Below, piece by piece: positions 51,907-59,793 of a stretch of 64,000 bases of DNA. Position 1 is the stretch's first letter, and every line of letters starts with the position of its first letter. The notes beneath the pieces are model-generated. The model saw nothing but the letters and a program-made list of their open reading frames with translations, was not told the DNA's origin and searched no databases. A program made the position numbers and the translations under genes. This DNA is from Robiginitalea sediminis (GTDB taxonomy: Bacteria; Bacteroidota; Bacteroidia; Flavobacteriales; Flavobacteriaceae). The stretch lies in NCBI RefSeq assembly GCF_002198115.1, contig NZ_NGNR01000001.1, positions 1,353,332 to 1,417,331 of the forward strand. The letters run 5' to 3'.

Positions 51907-53010
51907 TTAGGTTAGTTGGTACCCGGGTTTGCGGCCCAGGTCTTTCAGGTGTCTGAAGTGCGAAAGTATGGCTTTCCGGGTGGTTTTGTATTCGTTGTAC
52001 GGCAAATTGAATTCCCGGGCCGTTTGTTTCACAATTTCAGCAATTTTTGTGTAGTGGATGTGGGAAATATTCGGGAAAATATGGTGCTCCACCTGGTGGT
52101 TCAAACCTCCGGTAAACCAGTTCACCAGGCGGTTTCGGGTACCGAAATTCACGGTGGTTTTCAGTTGGTGTATGGCCCAGCTGTTTTTCATGGTCCCGTC
52201 TTTCTGGGGCAGGGGCATATCCGCATGGTCCACTACGTGGGCCAGCTGGAAGACCACACTGAGGATGACCCCGGCGGTGTAATGCATGATAAAGAAGCCC
52301 AGCAGGACCTTCCACCAGGCGATATCCAATACCAGCATAGGGAGGATAATCCATACGGTGGCGTAGATCAGCTTGGTGATGACCAGGACACTCCAGTTCA
52401 CGATGGGGTTGGGCAATTTCCCATAAGCCAGCTTGCGCCTGGTATACCGGGACATTTGCAGGAAGTCCGAGGTAATGGCCCAGTTAAAGGTCAGCAGCCC
52501 GTACAGGAAAATGGAATAATAGTGCTGGAAGCGGTGGAAGCGGTGCCACTTGGCGTGCTTGGAGAAGCGTAAAAGCCCCTTGGCTTCGATATCCTCGTCG
52601 TGCTCGTGGATGTTGGTATAGGTGTGGTGCAGCACGTTGTGCTGTACCTGCCAGTTATAGACATTGCCGGCAAGGATGTAAATGCTGCTGCCCATGATCT
52701 TGTTTACCCAGCTCTTGGAGGAGAAGGTCCCGTGGTTGCCGTCGTGCATCACATTCATACCCACCCCGGCCATGCCAATGCCCATCAGGATGGTGAGCAG
52801 CAGGTTGGCCCAGTTGGGCAGCCCCAGGGTCATGATCAGGAAATAAGGGGTGAAAAACAGGCTGAACATCACGGCGGATTTCAGGTAGAGTTTCCAGTTG
52901 CCGGTTTTCTTGATGCCGTTTTCTTTGAAATACGCATTGACGCGTTTGTTGAGCGTCCTGAAAAATTGGGGGGAATCGGTCCGGGAGAATCGGATGTTTG
53001 TTTGCTCCAT
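51907..53010 (-). CDS. Membrane fatty acid desaturase (front-end type)
   Basis: This di-iron enzyme introduces a double bond into fatty acyl chains at the membrane. The 367-residue protein has the three histidine boxes HDGNH (89-93), HNVLHH (124-129) and HQVEHH in the C-terminal part, with VVFQLAHVVDH between. The QVEHH form of the last box is typical of front-end and linoleoyl-CoA-type desaturases. Several membrane segments flank the boxes. No cytochrome b5 domain is fused. It is divergent from rsmG. Confidence 0.93.
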   Translation of the reverse strand: MEQTNIRFSRTDSPQFFRTLNKRVNAYFKENGIKKTGNWKLYLKSAVMFSLFFTPYFLIMTLGLPNWANLLLTILMGIGMAGVGMNVMHDGNHGTFSSKSWVNKIMGSSIYILAGNVYNWQVQHNVLHHTYTNIHEHDEDIEAKGLLRFSKHAKWHRFHRFQHYYSIFLYGLLTFNWAITSDFLQMSRYTRRKLAYGKLPNPIVNWSVLVITKLIYATVWIILPMLVLDIAWWKVLLGFFIMHYTAGVILSVVFQLAHVVDHADMPLPQKDGTMKNSWAIHQLKTTVNFGTRNRLVNWFTGGLNHQVEHHIFPNISHIHYTKIAEIVKQTAREFNLPYNEYKTTRKAILSHFRHLKDLGRKPGYQLT

Positions 53011-53075
53011 ACTAAAACTTAAAATGAATCATTCAGATTTGGGAGAGGCCAAAAACTACCTCCATGTGAAAATAG

Positions 53076-53083
53076 TATTTTTG
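53076..53083 (+). promoter_or_regulatory. Candidate -7 element for rsmG
   Basis: TATTTTTG matches TAnnTTTG, 22 bases before the rsmG start. Transcription would begin near 53090. A -33 element is not clear. Confidence 0.5.
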
Positions 53084-53094
53084 CCGTCAAAGCA

Positions 53095-53102
53095 CAAAGA
53101 TA
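53095..53102 (-). promoter_or_regulatory. Candidate -7 element for the desaturase gene
   Basis: TATCTTTG on the minus strand matches TAnnTTTG. Transcription would begin near 53088 with a leader of about 78 bases. It lies 11 bases from the opposite -7 box, so the two promoters share space. Confidence 0.5.
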
Positions 53103-53105
53103 CGC

Positions 53106-53753
53106 ATGAAAGCAGAAACAGTCTTCAGGTATTTCCCGGATTTGTCCGACCTCCAGCGCCGGCAAATCGAAAAGCTCGGGGCGCTCTACCAGGACTGGAA
53201 CCAGAAAATCAATGTGGTTTCCCGAAAGGACATCGAGGAACTCTATCTCCGCCACGTACTGCATTCACTGGGTATTGCTAAGGTTCTTGCTTTCGAGCCC
53301 GGCACTTCTGTTCTCGATGTGGGAACGGGCGGTGGCTTCCCCGGAATTCCACTGGCCATCCTTTTTCCCGATGCTCAGTTTACCCTTGTGGACTCACGGA
53401 TTAAGAAAATAAGCGTGGTGGAAGAGGTGATTCGCGGCCTGGGCCTTGAAAATGCACGGGCCCTCTGCATGCGGGTAGAGGAGATGGACCAGGCCTTCGA
53501 CTACATCGTCAGCCGCGCCGTGGCGGCCATGCCCACCTTTGTGCGCTGGACACACGGGCGCCTTACCACAGGCCCCGGAGCACCGAAAAGCGGCGGGACC
53601 TACTACCTGAAGGGAGGAGACCTCTCCGAGGAACTGGCAGGGTTCCCACAGGCGCAGGTAACCGACCTCTCCTCCTTTTTCGGCGAACCCTTTTTCGAAA
53701 CCAAGAAGGTGGTATACCTGCCGGCACGGGCACAACAAAAAAAGCCCCGCTAG
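53106..53753 (+). CDS. rsmG: 16S rRNA (guanine(527)-N(7))-methyltransferase RsmG (GidB)
   Basis: RsmG makes m7G527 in 16S rRNA. The 215-residue protein has the signature QIEKLGALYQDWNQKINVVS near residue 20, the SAM loop VLDVGTGGGFPGIPLAILFP near 75, LVDSRIKKISVVEEV, and VSRAVAAMPTF. The C-terminal half is typical. Its end overlaps a bidirectional terminator shared with the convergent pruA gene. Confidence 0.96.
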   Translation: MKAETVFRYFPDLSDLQRRQIEKLGALYQDWNQKINVVSRKDIEELYLRHVLHSLGIAKVLAFEPGTSVLDVGTGGGFPGIPLAILFPDAQFTLVDSRIKKISVVEEVIRGLGLENARALCMRVEEMDQAFDYIVSRAVAAMPTFVRWTHGRLTTGPGAPKSGGTYYLKGGDLSEELAGFPQAQVTDLSSFFGEPFFETKKVVYLPARAQQKKPR

Positions 53754-53762
53754 GCAGGGCTT
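53742..53762. terminator. Terminator between rsmG and pruA
   Basis: AAGCCC (53742-53747) and GGGCTT (53757-53762) pair, with a further GC pair inside. On the minus strand a seven-T run follows (53743-53737), and the plus strand is T-rich after the stem. It overlaps the rsmG stop. Confidence 0.75.
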
Positions 53763-53784
53763 GTTTCCATTTATGAGGCCATAC

Positions 53785-55413
53785 CTACCCCAGGAACGGG
53801 TAGCGATAGTCTTCCGGGGTAACGAAGGTTTCCTTGATTAGCCTGGGGGATACCCACCGCAGCAGGTTCTGGGCAGAGCCAGCCTTGTCGTTAGTCCCCG
53901 AGGCCCGGGCACCCCCGAAGGGCTGTTGCCCTACAACGGCTCCTGTGGGTTTGTCGTTGATGTAGAAATTGCCCGCACAATCCTGCAGGGCCTCGGTAGC
54001 CTGGCTGATGGCATAGCGGTCCGTTGCCAGTACGGCCCCGGTAAGGGCGTATTCCGAGGTCTGGTCTACCAGCTTCAGGGTGGCTTCCCAGTCGGAGTCC
54101 TCGTAGATGTAAACCGTAACCACCGGGCCGAACAATTCGGTTTCCATGGTCACATAATGGGGGTTCGTGGTGAGGATTACCGTAGGCTCAATGAAATACC
54201 CTTTGGATTTGTCGTACCCGCCCCCGGCGATGATTTCCGCATCCTTGTCGGCCTTAGCCCGGTCGATGTAGGAGGCGAGTTTGTCGAAGGAACCTTCGTG
54301 GATGACAGCGGTAATGAAATTACTCATATCCTCCGGAGACCCGGGTTTGTTAAAGGAGGCGATGTCCTTTTTTACCCGGTCCAGAACGGCGTCGGCCGTG
54401 CTCTTGGGCAGGTAGACCCTGGAGGCTGCGCTGCATTTTTGCCCCTGGAGTTCGAAGGCCCCGCGGGTAATGGCGGTGGCTACCTGCTCCGGCTTGGCAC
54501 TGGGGTGGGCAATGATAAAGTCCTTGCCCCCGGTTTCCCCCACAATACGGGGGTAGGTTTTATAGCGGCCGATGTTGGTCCCGATCTGTTTCCAGAGGGC
54601 CCGGAAGACATCGGTTGATCCGGTGAAGTGCAGGCCGGAGAAGTCCGGGTGGTCCAGGATGGTGTTGGTAATCATGACCGGGTCCCCGAAGACAGTATTG
54701 ATGACCCCGTCCGGTACGCCGGCTTCGCGGAATACCTCCACAATTACCTGGGCGGAAAAGATCTGGTGGTCCGAGGGTTTCCAGACTACCGTATTCCCCA
54801 TAAGGGCGGCGCTGGCCGGCAGGTTTCCTGCAATGGCTGTAAAGTTGAAGGGGGTGATGGCGTAGATGAACCCTTCCAGGGGGCGGTACTCGATCCGGTT
54901 CCATATCCCTTCTGCGGACTCCGGCTGGTCTTTGTAAATGCCGGCCATGAATTCCACGTTGAACCGGAGGAAATCGATCAGTTCGCAGGCGGCGTCGATC
55001 TCCGCCTGGTGGATGGTTTTGGACTGCGCCAGCATGGTGGCGGCATTGATCCGCGCCCGGTAGGGCCCGGCAATGAGATCTGCGGCCTTCAGGAACACCG
55101 CGGCCCGCTGCTCCCAGGGCAGGGCTGCCCAGGATTTCCGCGCCTCCAGGGCTGCGGAAATGGCGCTTTCCACTTCCTTTACCGAGGCCAGGTGGTACTG
55201 CCCCACGGGGTGCTGGTGGTCGTGCGGGGGCGACATGGTACGGGTCTTCCCGGTACGGACGTCCTTCCCGTTAATCGTCATGGGAATATCCTTGTTTCCC
55301 TGGTAATACGCCCGGTATTGTTTAAGTACGGATTCGCGCTCCGGGCTTCCCGGGGCGTAGCTTTTTACCGGCTCGTTATACGCCGGCGGGACTTGAAAAA
55401 ACCCTTTGCCCAT
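53785..55413 (-). CDS. pruA: L-glutamate gamma-semialdehyde dehydrogenase (P5C dehydrogenase)
   Basis: This enzyme oxidises glutamate semialdehyde to glutamate, the second step of proline breakdown. The 542-residue protein has the aldehyde dehydrogenase fold with a catalytic Cys in QGQKCSAASRVYLP, the NAD region FNFTAIAGNLPASAALMGNT and the Glu region VGETGGKDFIIAHP. INDKPTGAVVGQQPFGGARASGTNDKAG is the P5CDH-specific C-terminal segment (given here in part). It stands alone, without a fused proline dehydrogenase. A promoter box lies at 55446-55453. Confidence 0.95.
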   Translation of the reverse strand: MGKGFFQVPPAYNEPVKSYAPGSPERESVLKQYRAYYQGNKDIPMTINGKDVRTGKTRTMSPPHDHQHPVGQYHLASVKEVESAISAALEARKSWAALPWEQRAAVFLKAADLIAGPYRARINAATMLAQSKTIHQAEIDAACELIDFLRFNVEFMAGIYKDQPESAEGIWNRIEYRPLEGFIYAITPFNFTAIAGNLPASAALMGNTVVWKPSDHQIFSAQVIVEVFREAGVPDGVINTVFGDPVMITNTILDHPDFSGLHFTGSTDVFRALWKQIGTNIGRYKTYPRIVGETGGKDFIIAHPSAKPEQVATAITRGAFELQGQKCSAASRVYLPKSTADAVLDRVKKDIASFNKPGSPEDMSNFITAVIHEGSFDKLASYIDRAKADKDAEIIAGGGYDKSKGYFIEPTVILTTNPHYVTMETELFGPVVTVYIYEDSDWEATLKLVDQTSEYALTGAVLATDRYAISQATEALQDCAGNFYINDKPTGAVVGQQPFGGARASGTNDKAGSAQNLLRWVSPRLIKETFVTPEDYRYPFLG

Positions 55414-55445
55414 AGTTCGTGATTTTCGCGGTTAATAAAGTTCCG

Positions 55446-55453
55446 CAAAGGTA
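55446..55453 (-). promoter_or_regulatory. Candidate -7 element for pruA
   Basis: TACCTTTG on the minus strand matches TAnnTTTG and lies 32 bases before the pruA start. A TTTT stretch 19 bases upstream may replace the TTTG -33 element. Confidence 0.55.
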
Positions 55454-55497
55454 CGAAAACCGGGAGGGTTTAAAAAGTGTGCCGATGGGGGCGGGAA

Positions 55498-55884
55498 CTA
55501 ATTCAACGCAAAGGGCGCGCTGAGCTTGAATGTGGGGACGTAAACCCTGAATTTCTCCGTGGAGGAGAAGTTCACCATGTTGTAGTGGCCCTTCATGGCC
55601 CCAATGGGGGAGGCTAGCAGGCAGCCGGAACTGTAGGTGTGGGATTCCCCGGGCCGGATCACCGGCTTTTTGCCGATAACCCCTTCGCCATCGAGTACCT
55701 CCATGTCGTTCAGGGCATCGTAGATATTCCAGTGGCGGGAGGTGAGCTGCACCGAATCCTTGCTCTGGTTCTCGATGGTAATGGTGTACCCGAATGCGAA
55801 ATGCATCTTGTAGTTTTTGAAGAATGTGCCTTCAAAAGTGGTCGCTACCGAAATCCGTATGCCTTTGGTTACTTGTGTGATCAT
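55498..55884 (-). CDS. apaG: ApaG domain protein
   Basis: This 128-residue protein is a single ApaG (DUF525) beta-sandwich domain. The motifs FAFGYTITIENQSKDSVQLT, SRHWNIYDA, GEGVIGKKPVIRPGE and YSSGCLLASPIGAMKGHY are all family hallmarks. ApaG is linked to Co2+/Mg2+ resistance in Salmonella, but its molecular activity is not settled. It starts 3 bases after the stop of the DUF3667 gene and is probably co-transcribed with it. Confidence 0.94.
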   Translation of the reverse strand: MITQVTKGIRISVATTFEGTFFKNYKMHFAFGYTITIENQSKDSVQLTSRHWNIYDALNDMEVLDGEGVIGKKPVIRPGESHTYSSGCLLASPIGAMKGHYNMVNFSSTEKFRVYVPTFKLSAPFALN

Positions 55885-55887
55885 GTA

Positions 55888-57021
55888 TCAGTACGTAATG
55901 GCGCTTGAAAACAATACTACCAACCCTGCAAAAATGGCAAGGATAAAAAATACCGTATTGAGGAAAACAAACTTAAGGATGGTCTTAAAGTGGCCCTGCT
56001 GGTAAAACTTTCGCATGGCTGCATACAAATAGATGCAAAAGGCCAGTACACAGAGTCCGTTGATGTCCCACCCCACGAGATTCTCAAAGAGGTATCCAAT
56101 GATGAGCAAGATAAAAAAGAGGGACTGATTGTGAAAACTAAACACCAGATTATCGGTGTAGGTATAATTTTTCCTGATGTATACCAGCCAGATGAACACG
56201 GTAAAGACCGGGAGGAAGAAAAAAGTGACCAGGGGCAGCCTGGAAATCAGGTCGTTTACGAAGGATCCAGGGCGCGATAACGCCCGCTTCAATGAGCTCG
56301 CCCCATTGAAACTCATGCGGTTTTCCCGGGTGCTATCAATGCCGTATTTCTGCGCTGCATCCTCGAAGGTATACAGGGTGTCTTTCCGCATCAATTCGTA
56401 AAAGGCCTCCGATTTTTTAACTAACCGCCCCGTAAACCCTCCTTCCACAGACTGGAAATAGGCTTTTGGGTTGGCCCGGATGGCCGAGTCCTTTTTGCGT
56501 TCCCCTTCCAGGAAACGATCGATCAGGCCAACCGAGTCCTTGCCCTGGAGCGAATCCAGCACGGCCCGGGCTTCCGCATTGGGGATTTCATCCACATCCA
56601 GTTCCAGGTTCAGGGCCGACGGATCTACTTTCTGGGCCTGCTGGTCCAGGTTCAGGCGGTCCAGGCTTCGGAAATCCCCGCTCATTTGCATGAGCAGGAA
56701 ATAGATAATGGCAAGGCTCAGCAGGAACCTGAACGGGTTGGTGTAGGTGACGCGTTTGCCGGCCACGTAATCCAGGGAAATGCGCCCGGGGCGCAGCAAC
56801 AGGGCGGACATGGTGCGCAGCAGGCGGGAATCGTAGTCGATAATACTGCCGAAAAACTCCTCCGCAAAATCCCGCATGGTGAGTTTCTTGGAGCTGTTCA
56901 GCTGGGAACAGTTCGGGCAGTAGCGGTCGCTCAGGTCCAGAGGGTGCCCGCAGTTCAGGCACTCGGTCCCCCGGTACTTGACCATAAAGCGGGTAGCGCG
57001 TCTTGCGGGCTTGGATTCCAT
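55888..57021 (-). CDS. DUF3667 domain membrane protein with N-terminal zinc ribbon
   Basis: This 377-residue protein begins with a zinc ribbon, ECLNCGHPLDLSDRYCPNCS (CxxC-CxxC), followed by the DUF3667 block LTMRDFAEEFFGSIIDYDSR and RTMSALLLRPGRISLDYVAG. A hydrophobic segment starts at about residue 95, a soluble loop spans about 115-250, and several more membrane segments fill the C-terminal third. Function is unknown. It is common in Bacteroidota. It lies 18 bases after the plug-protein gene and 3 bases before apaG on the same strand, suggesting one operon. Confidence 0.9.
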   Translation of the reverse strand: MESKPARRATRFMVKYRGTECLNCGHPLDLSDRYCPNCSQLNSSKKLTMRDFAEEFFGSIIDYDSRLLRTMSALLLRPGRISLDYVAGKRVTYTNPFRFLLSLAIIYFLLMQMSGDFRSLDRLNLDQQAQKVDPSALNLELDVDEIPNAEARAVLDSLQGKDSVGLIDRFLEGERKKDSAIRANPKAYFQSVEGGFTGRLVKKSEAFYELMRKDTLYTFEDAAQKYGIDSTRENRMSFNGASSLKRALSRPGSFVNDLISRLPLVTFFFLPVFTVFIWLVYIRKNYTYTDNLVFSFHNQSLFFILLIIGYLFENLVGWDINGLCVLAFCIYLYAAMRKFYQQGHFKTILKFVFLNTVFFILAIFAGLVVLFSSAITY

Positions 57022-57039
57022 GGGCGAAACGGGTGTCCG

Positions 57040-58284
57040 TTAGTTGCTGATAGTACTGGAATTGGCGTTGCCAACCCCAATGAGGCTATCGTAAATATCC
57101 CCAAAATTCCGGTAATACACCAGAATCGTGTAGTGGTTTTCCGCAAAGTGGAAGTTACCCCCAACCGTATTGAGCTCCACGGTCCCGTCCTCTCGCTCCA
57201 CCACGTATTTGTAATTGTAGAAGCCCTGTTTGAGCAGCAGGCGGGCCTCCATATCGCCCGTATCCGGGTTAAAGGTCATCCGGTTGAGGTCCTGCAGGGC
57301 GTAATTGTTGAATTTGCCGTAGATGTAAAGGTTATCCAGCCCCAGGCGCTCGGTGTAGGGGAGTTTGAAATGCACCCAGGTGTATTCCGCTTCCCGGCCG
57401 GGGTCGGACCCTTGAAGAGTGCGGATGCGGAAATCCCCGTTGATGTCCGGAAAATAGGTGTAGGCCCTGTCGAAACGGTAAAGGTCCCGGAAGAGGTAAT
57501 GGTGGTAGAGGTCCTCCAGGGAAATATGGGATATGGCTGCTGTGGGGGCCCTCAGGTCGCTGGAATCGAAATTCAGGAATTCGTTCCCCCCGAAAAAGGC
57601 GGTTTCCTGATCGTATTTGTAAACCAGTTCCTGGCCTATGGTAAACTGGGGTGCAATATCGTAGCGGGCCGTGGGCCAGTGGTAATTCTGCAAAATGGCT
57701 ACCCGTACTTCCTTCTTGGGGTTGATAAGCTGAATCCCTGTGGGGATAATGCTGAACTGTACGGACTGTTTCTCATCGGCGAAATTCAGGTCGCGCGAGC
57801 GCCTGACAACTGCAGGGACCTGCACCAGGTCCTGGTACACCACAAAGCGGCGGGAAAACTGCAGCTCCCCCACCATGTTGTAAATCTCCAGCACATAGTT
57901 TCCGCTTACCCGGAGACTCACCTGGTTGTTGGGGATGCGCAGGCGGTAGTTGGAATAGGGCTGCAGGGTGGTGTAGCTGTTGCCGTAATCGATGATGCGC
58001 TGGTTGTCTATTCCGTTGAGGTACTGCGATTTAAGCAGGGCAGAGGGCTGCCAGTCGTAATCGCAATGCACCAGTTTGTAGTAGAAATCCTGTTCGCTGG
58101 CGGAGAGGTCGTCGAATTCCAGGGTAATGCTTTCCCCCAGCCGGATGATGGGGAACTGGTCCTGGGTGGACCCGCGGAAGATTACGGACTTGATATGCTC
58201 CGGTTCCGGCACCTCCACCTGTACCTGGGCCAGTGCCCCGGCAAAGGCCAGAAAGATCGGAATTTGTTTAAGAGATAATCGCAT
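57040..58284 (-). CDS. Type IX secretion plug-type protein (DUF5103)
   Basis: This 414-residue protein has a signal peptide (about the first 19 residues) and the DUF5103 domain. Recognisable segments are HIKSVIFRGSTQDQFPIIRL, FYYKLVHCDYDWQPSAL, YNMVGELQFSRRFVVYQD and NPDTGDMEARLLLKQGFYNY. A member of this family in F. johnsoniae, called Plug, closes the periplasmic side of the SprA translocon of the type IX system, so a similar role is likely. The partners (SprA, PorV) are not in the window. It leads a minus-strand set with DUF3667 and apaG. Confidence 0.88.
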   Translation of the reverse strand: MRLSLKQIPIFLAFAGALAQVQVEVPEPEHIKSVIFRGSTQDQFPIIRLGESITLEFDDLSASEQDFYYKLVHCDYDWQPSALLKSQYLNGIDNQRIIDYGNSYTTLQPYSNYRLRIPNNQVSLRVSGNYVLEIYNMVGELQFSRRFVVYQDLVQVPAVVRRSRDLNFADEKQSVQFSIIPTGIQLINPKKEVRVAILQNYHWPTARYDIAPQFTIGQELVYKYDQETAFFGGNEFLNFDSSDLRAPTAAISHISLEDLYHHYLFRDLYRFDRAYTYFPDINGDFRIRTLQGSDPGREAEYTWVHFKLPYTERLGLDNLYIYGKFNNYALQDLNRMTFNPDTGDMEARLLLKQGFYNYKYVVEREDGTVELNTVGGNFHFAENHYTILVYYRNFGDIYDSLIGVGNANSSTISN

Positions 58285-58394
58285 GGAGCCCCCGTTTTCC
58301 GGGCAAAGGTAAACAAAAACACCAGGGTTGGAATTCCCATCGTTGTAATGTCCAAAAAATGGGTTAATTATTATGATTACTTTTAATTGTTCGT

Positions 58395-58402
58395 TATTTT
58401 TG
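58395..58402 (+). promoter_or_regulatory. Candidate -7 element for the nqr operon
   Basis: TATTTTTG matches TAnnTTTG and lies 35 bases before the nqrA start. A weak TTATG stretch 19 bases upstream could be the -33 region. The surrounding sequence is A+T-rich compared with the genes. Confidence 0.55.
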
Positions 58403-58437
58403 CGACCGTATTTTCATAACCTAAGGTTTACGATCCT

Positions 58438-59790
58438 ATGCCAACTGACATCCGAATTAAAAAGGGGTTGAATATCAATCTTGTCGGTGCTGCAGAACCT
58501 TCCACTTCCAAAGCTGTTTCCAGTAACGCCTATGCGCTTAACCTCCTCGATTTTCACGGGCTAAAGCCCAAGTTGATGGTCAAGGAAGGGGGCGAGGTAC
58601 AGGCCGGGGAGCCCTTGTTTTTCAACAAGGATTTTCCGGATATGTACTTTGTTTCGCCGGTGAGCGGGGAATTGGTCGAAGTGGAACGCGGTGCCCGTCG
58701 CCGGATCCTTTCCCTGCGGATCCTCGCAGACAAGGAGCAACGCGTGCTGAAGCACAAGCCGTTGGATGCGGAGAAGGCAGATGCCGACGCCATCCGCGCC
58801 TTCCTGCTGAAATCCGGTTGCTGGCCCTTTATCCGCCAGCGCCCTTACGATGTGGTTGCAGACCCGACCTTCGTGCCGAAAGCGATCTTTGTTTCGGCCT
58901 ATGTGACGGCGCCCCTGGCAGCGGATATCAATTATACCCTCAAAGGGAAGGAAAAGGAGATGCAGGCTGCCCTGACGGCCCTGGGCAAACTCACCCCTGG
59001 CAAAGTCCACGTTAGCGTAGGCAAGGGCGAGGAATCTCCCTTTGCCGCCCTTACCGGGATTGAACTCCACAAGGTGAGCGGGCCGCACCCGGCCGGCCTG
59101 GTGGGGACGCAGATCAACCGCATTGACCCCATCAATAAAGGGGAACGCGTCTGGACGGTATCGCCCCAGGATTTGGTCATTATCGGCGAAGCCTTGCTAA
59201 CCGGTGTTTTCAACCCGGAGCGCACCGTTGCCCTGGCAGGCTCCTGCGTAAAGCAACCCCAGTACTATACCACCAAAATCGGCGCCGAGATTTCCACCTT
59301 CCTCTATGCGAGCGGGGTGAAAGAGGAACGCTGCCGTGTCATTAACGGAGACGTGCTGACCGGAAGCAAAACCAGCCCTGAAGGGTTCTTAGGGTTTTAC
59401 AACAACACCGTTAGCGTGATCCCGGAAGGGGATGACTACGAGCTCTTTGGCTGGGCCAAGCCAGTTACGAAAAAGGTGTCTACCACCCGGTCCCTGACCT
59501 TTTCCTGGCTGACCCCCAAGAAGAAATATAATCTGGATACCAATACCAACGGGGAGCACAGAGCCTTTGTGGTCACCGGCCAGTACGAAGAGGTCTTCCC
59601 CCTGGATATTTACCCCATGCAGCTGCTTAAAGCCTGTATGTACAAGGATATTGACGAGATGGAGCAACTGGGACTCTACGAAGTGTCCCCGGAGGATTTC
59701 TCCCTCACCGAGTTTATCTGCATCTCCAAACAACCGCACCAGCAGATTATCCGCGAAGGATTGGATTTATTGCAAAAAGAAATTGGATAA
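58438..59790 (+). CDS. nqrA: Na+-translocating NADH:quinone reductase subunit A
   Basis: NqrA is the large cytoplasmic subunit of the sodium-pumping NADH dehydrogenase, implicated in quinone binding. The 450-residue protein has the usual length and starts with MPTDIRIKKGLNINLVGAAE. Typical segments are FHGLKPKLMVKEGGEVQAGE, FNKDFPDMYFVSPVSGELVE and AGSCVKQPQYYTTKIGAEIS. Presence of NqrA distinguishes this complex from RNF. It is the first gene of nqrABCDEF, 3 bases before nqrB. Confidence 0.97.
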   Translation: MPTDIRIKKGLNINLVGAAEPSTSKAVSSNAYALNLLDFHGLKPKLMVKEGGEVQAGEPLFFNKDFPDMYFVSPVSGELVEVERGARRRILSLRILADKEQRVLKHKPLDAEKADADAIRAFLLKSGCWPFIRQRPYDVVADPTFVPKAIFVSAYVTAPLAADINYTLKGKEKEMQAALTALGKLTPGKVHVSVGKGEESPFAALTGIELHKVSGPHPAGLVGTQINRIDPINKGERVWTVSPQDLVIIGEALLTGVFNPERTVALAGSCVKQPQYYTTKIGAEISTFLYASGVKEERCRVINGDVLTGSKTSPEGFLGFYNNTVSVIPEGDDYELFGWAKPVTKKVSTTRSLTFSWLTPKKKYNLDTNTNGEHRAFVVTGQYEEVFPLDIYPMQLLKACMYKDIDEMEQLGLYEVSPEDFSLTEFICISKQPHQQIIREGLDLLQKEIG

Positions 59791-59793
59791 CCC

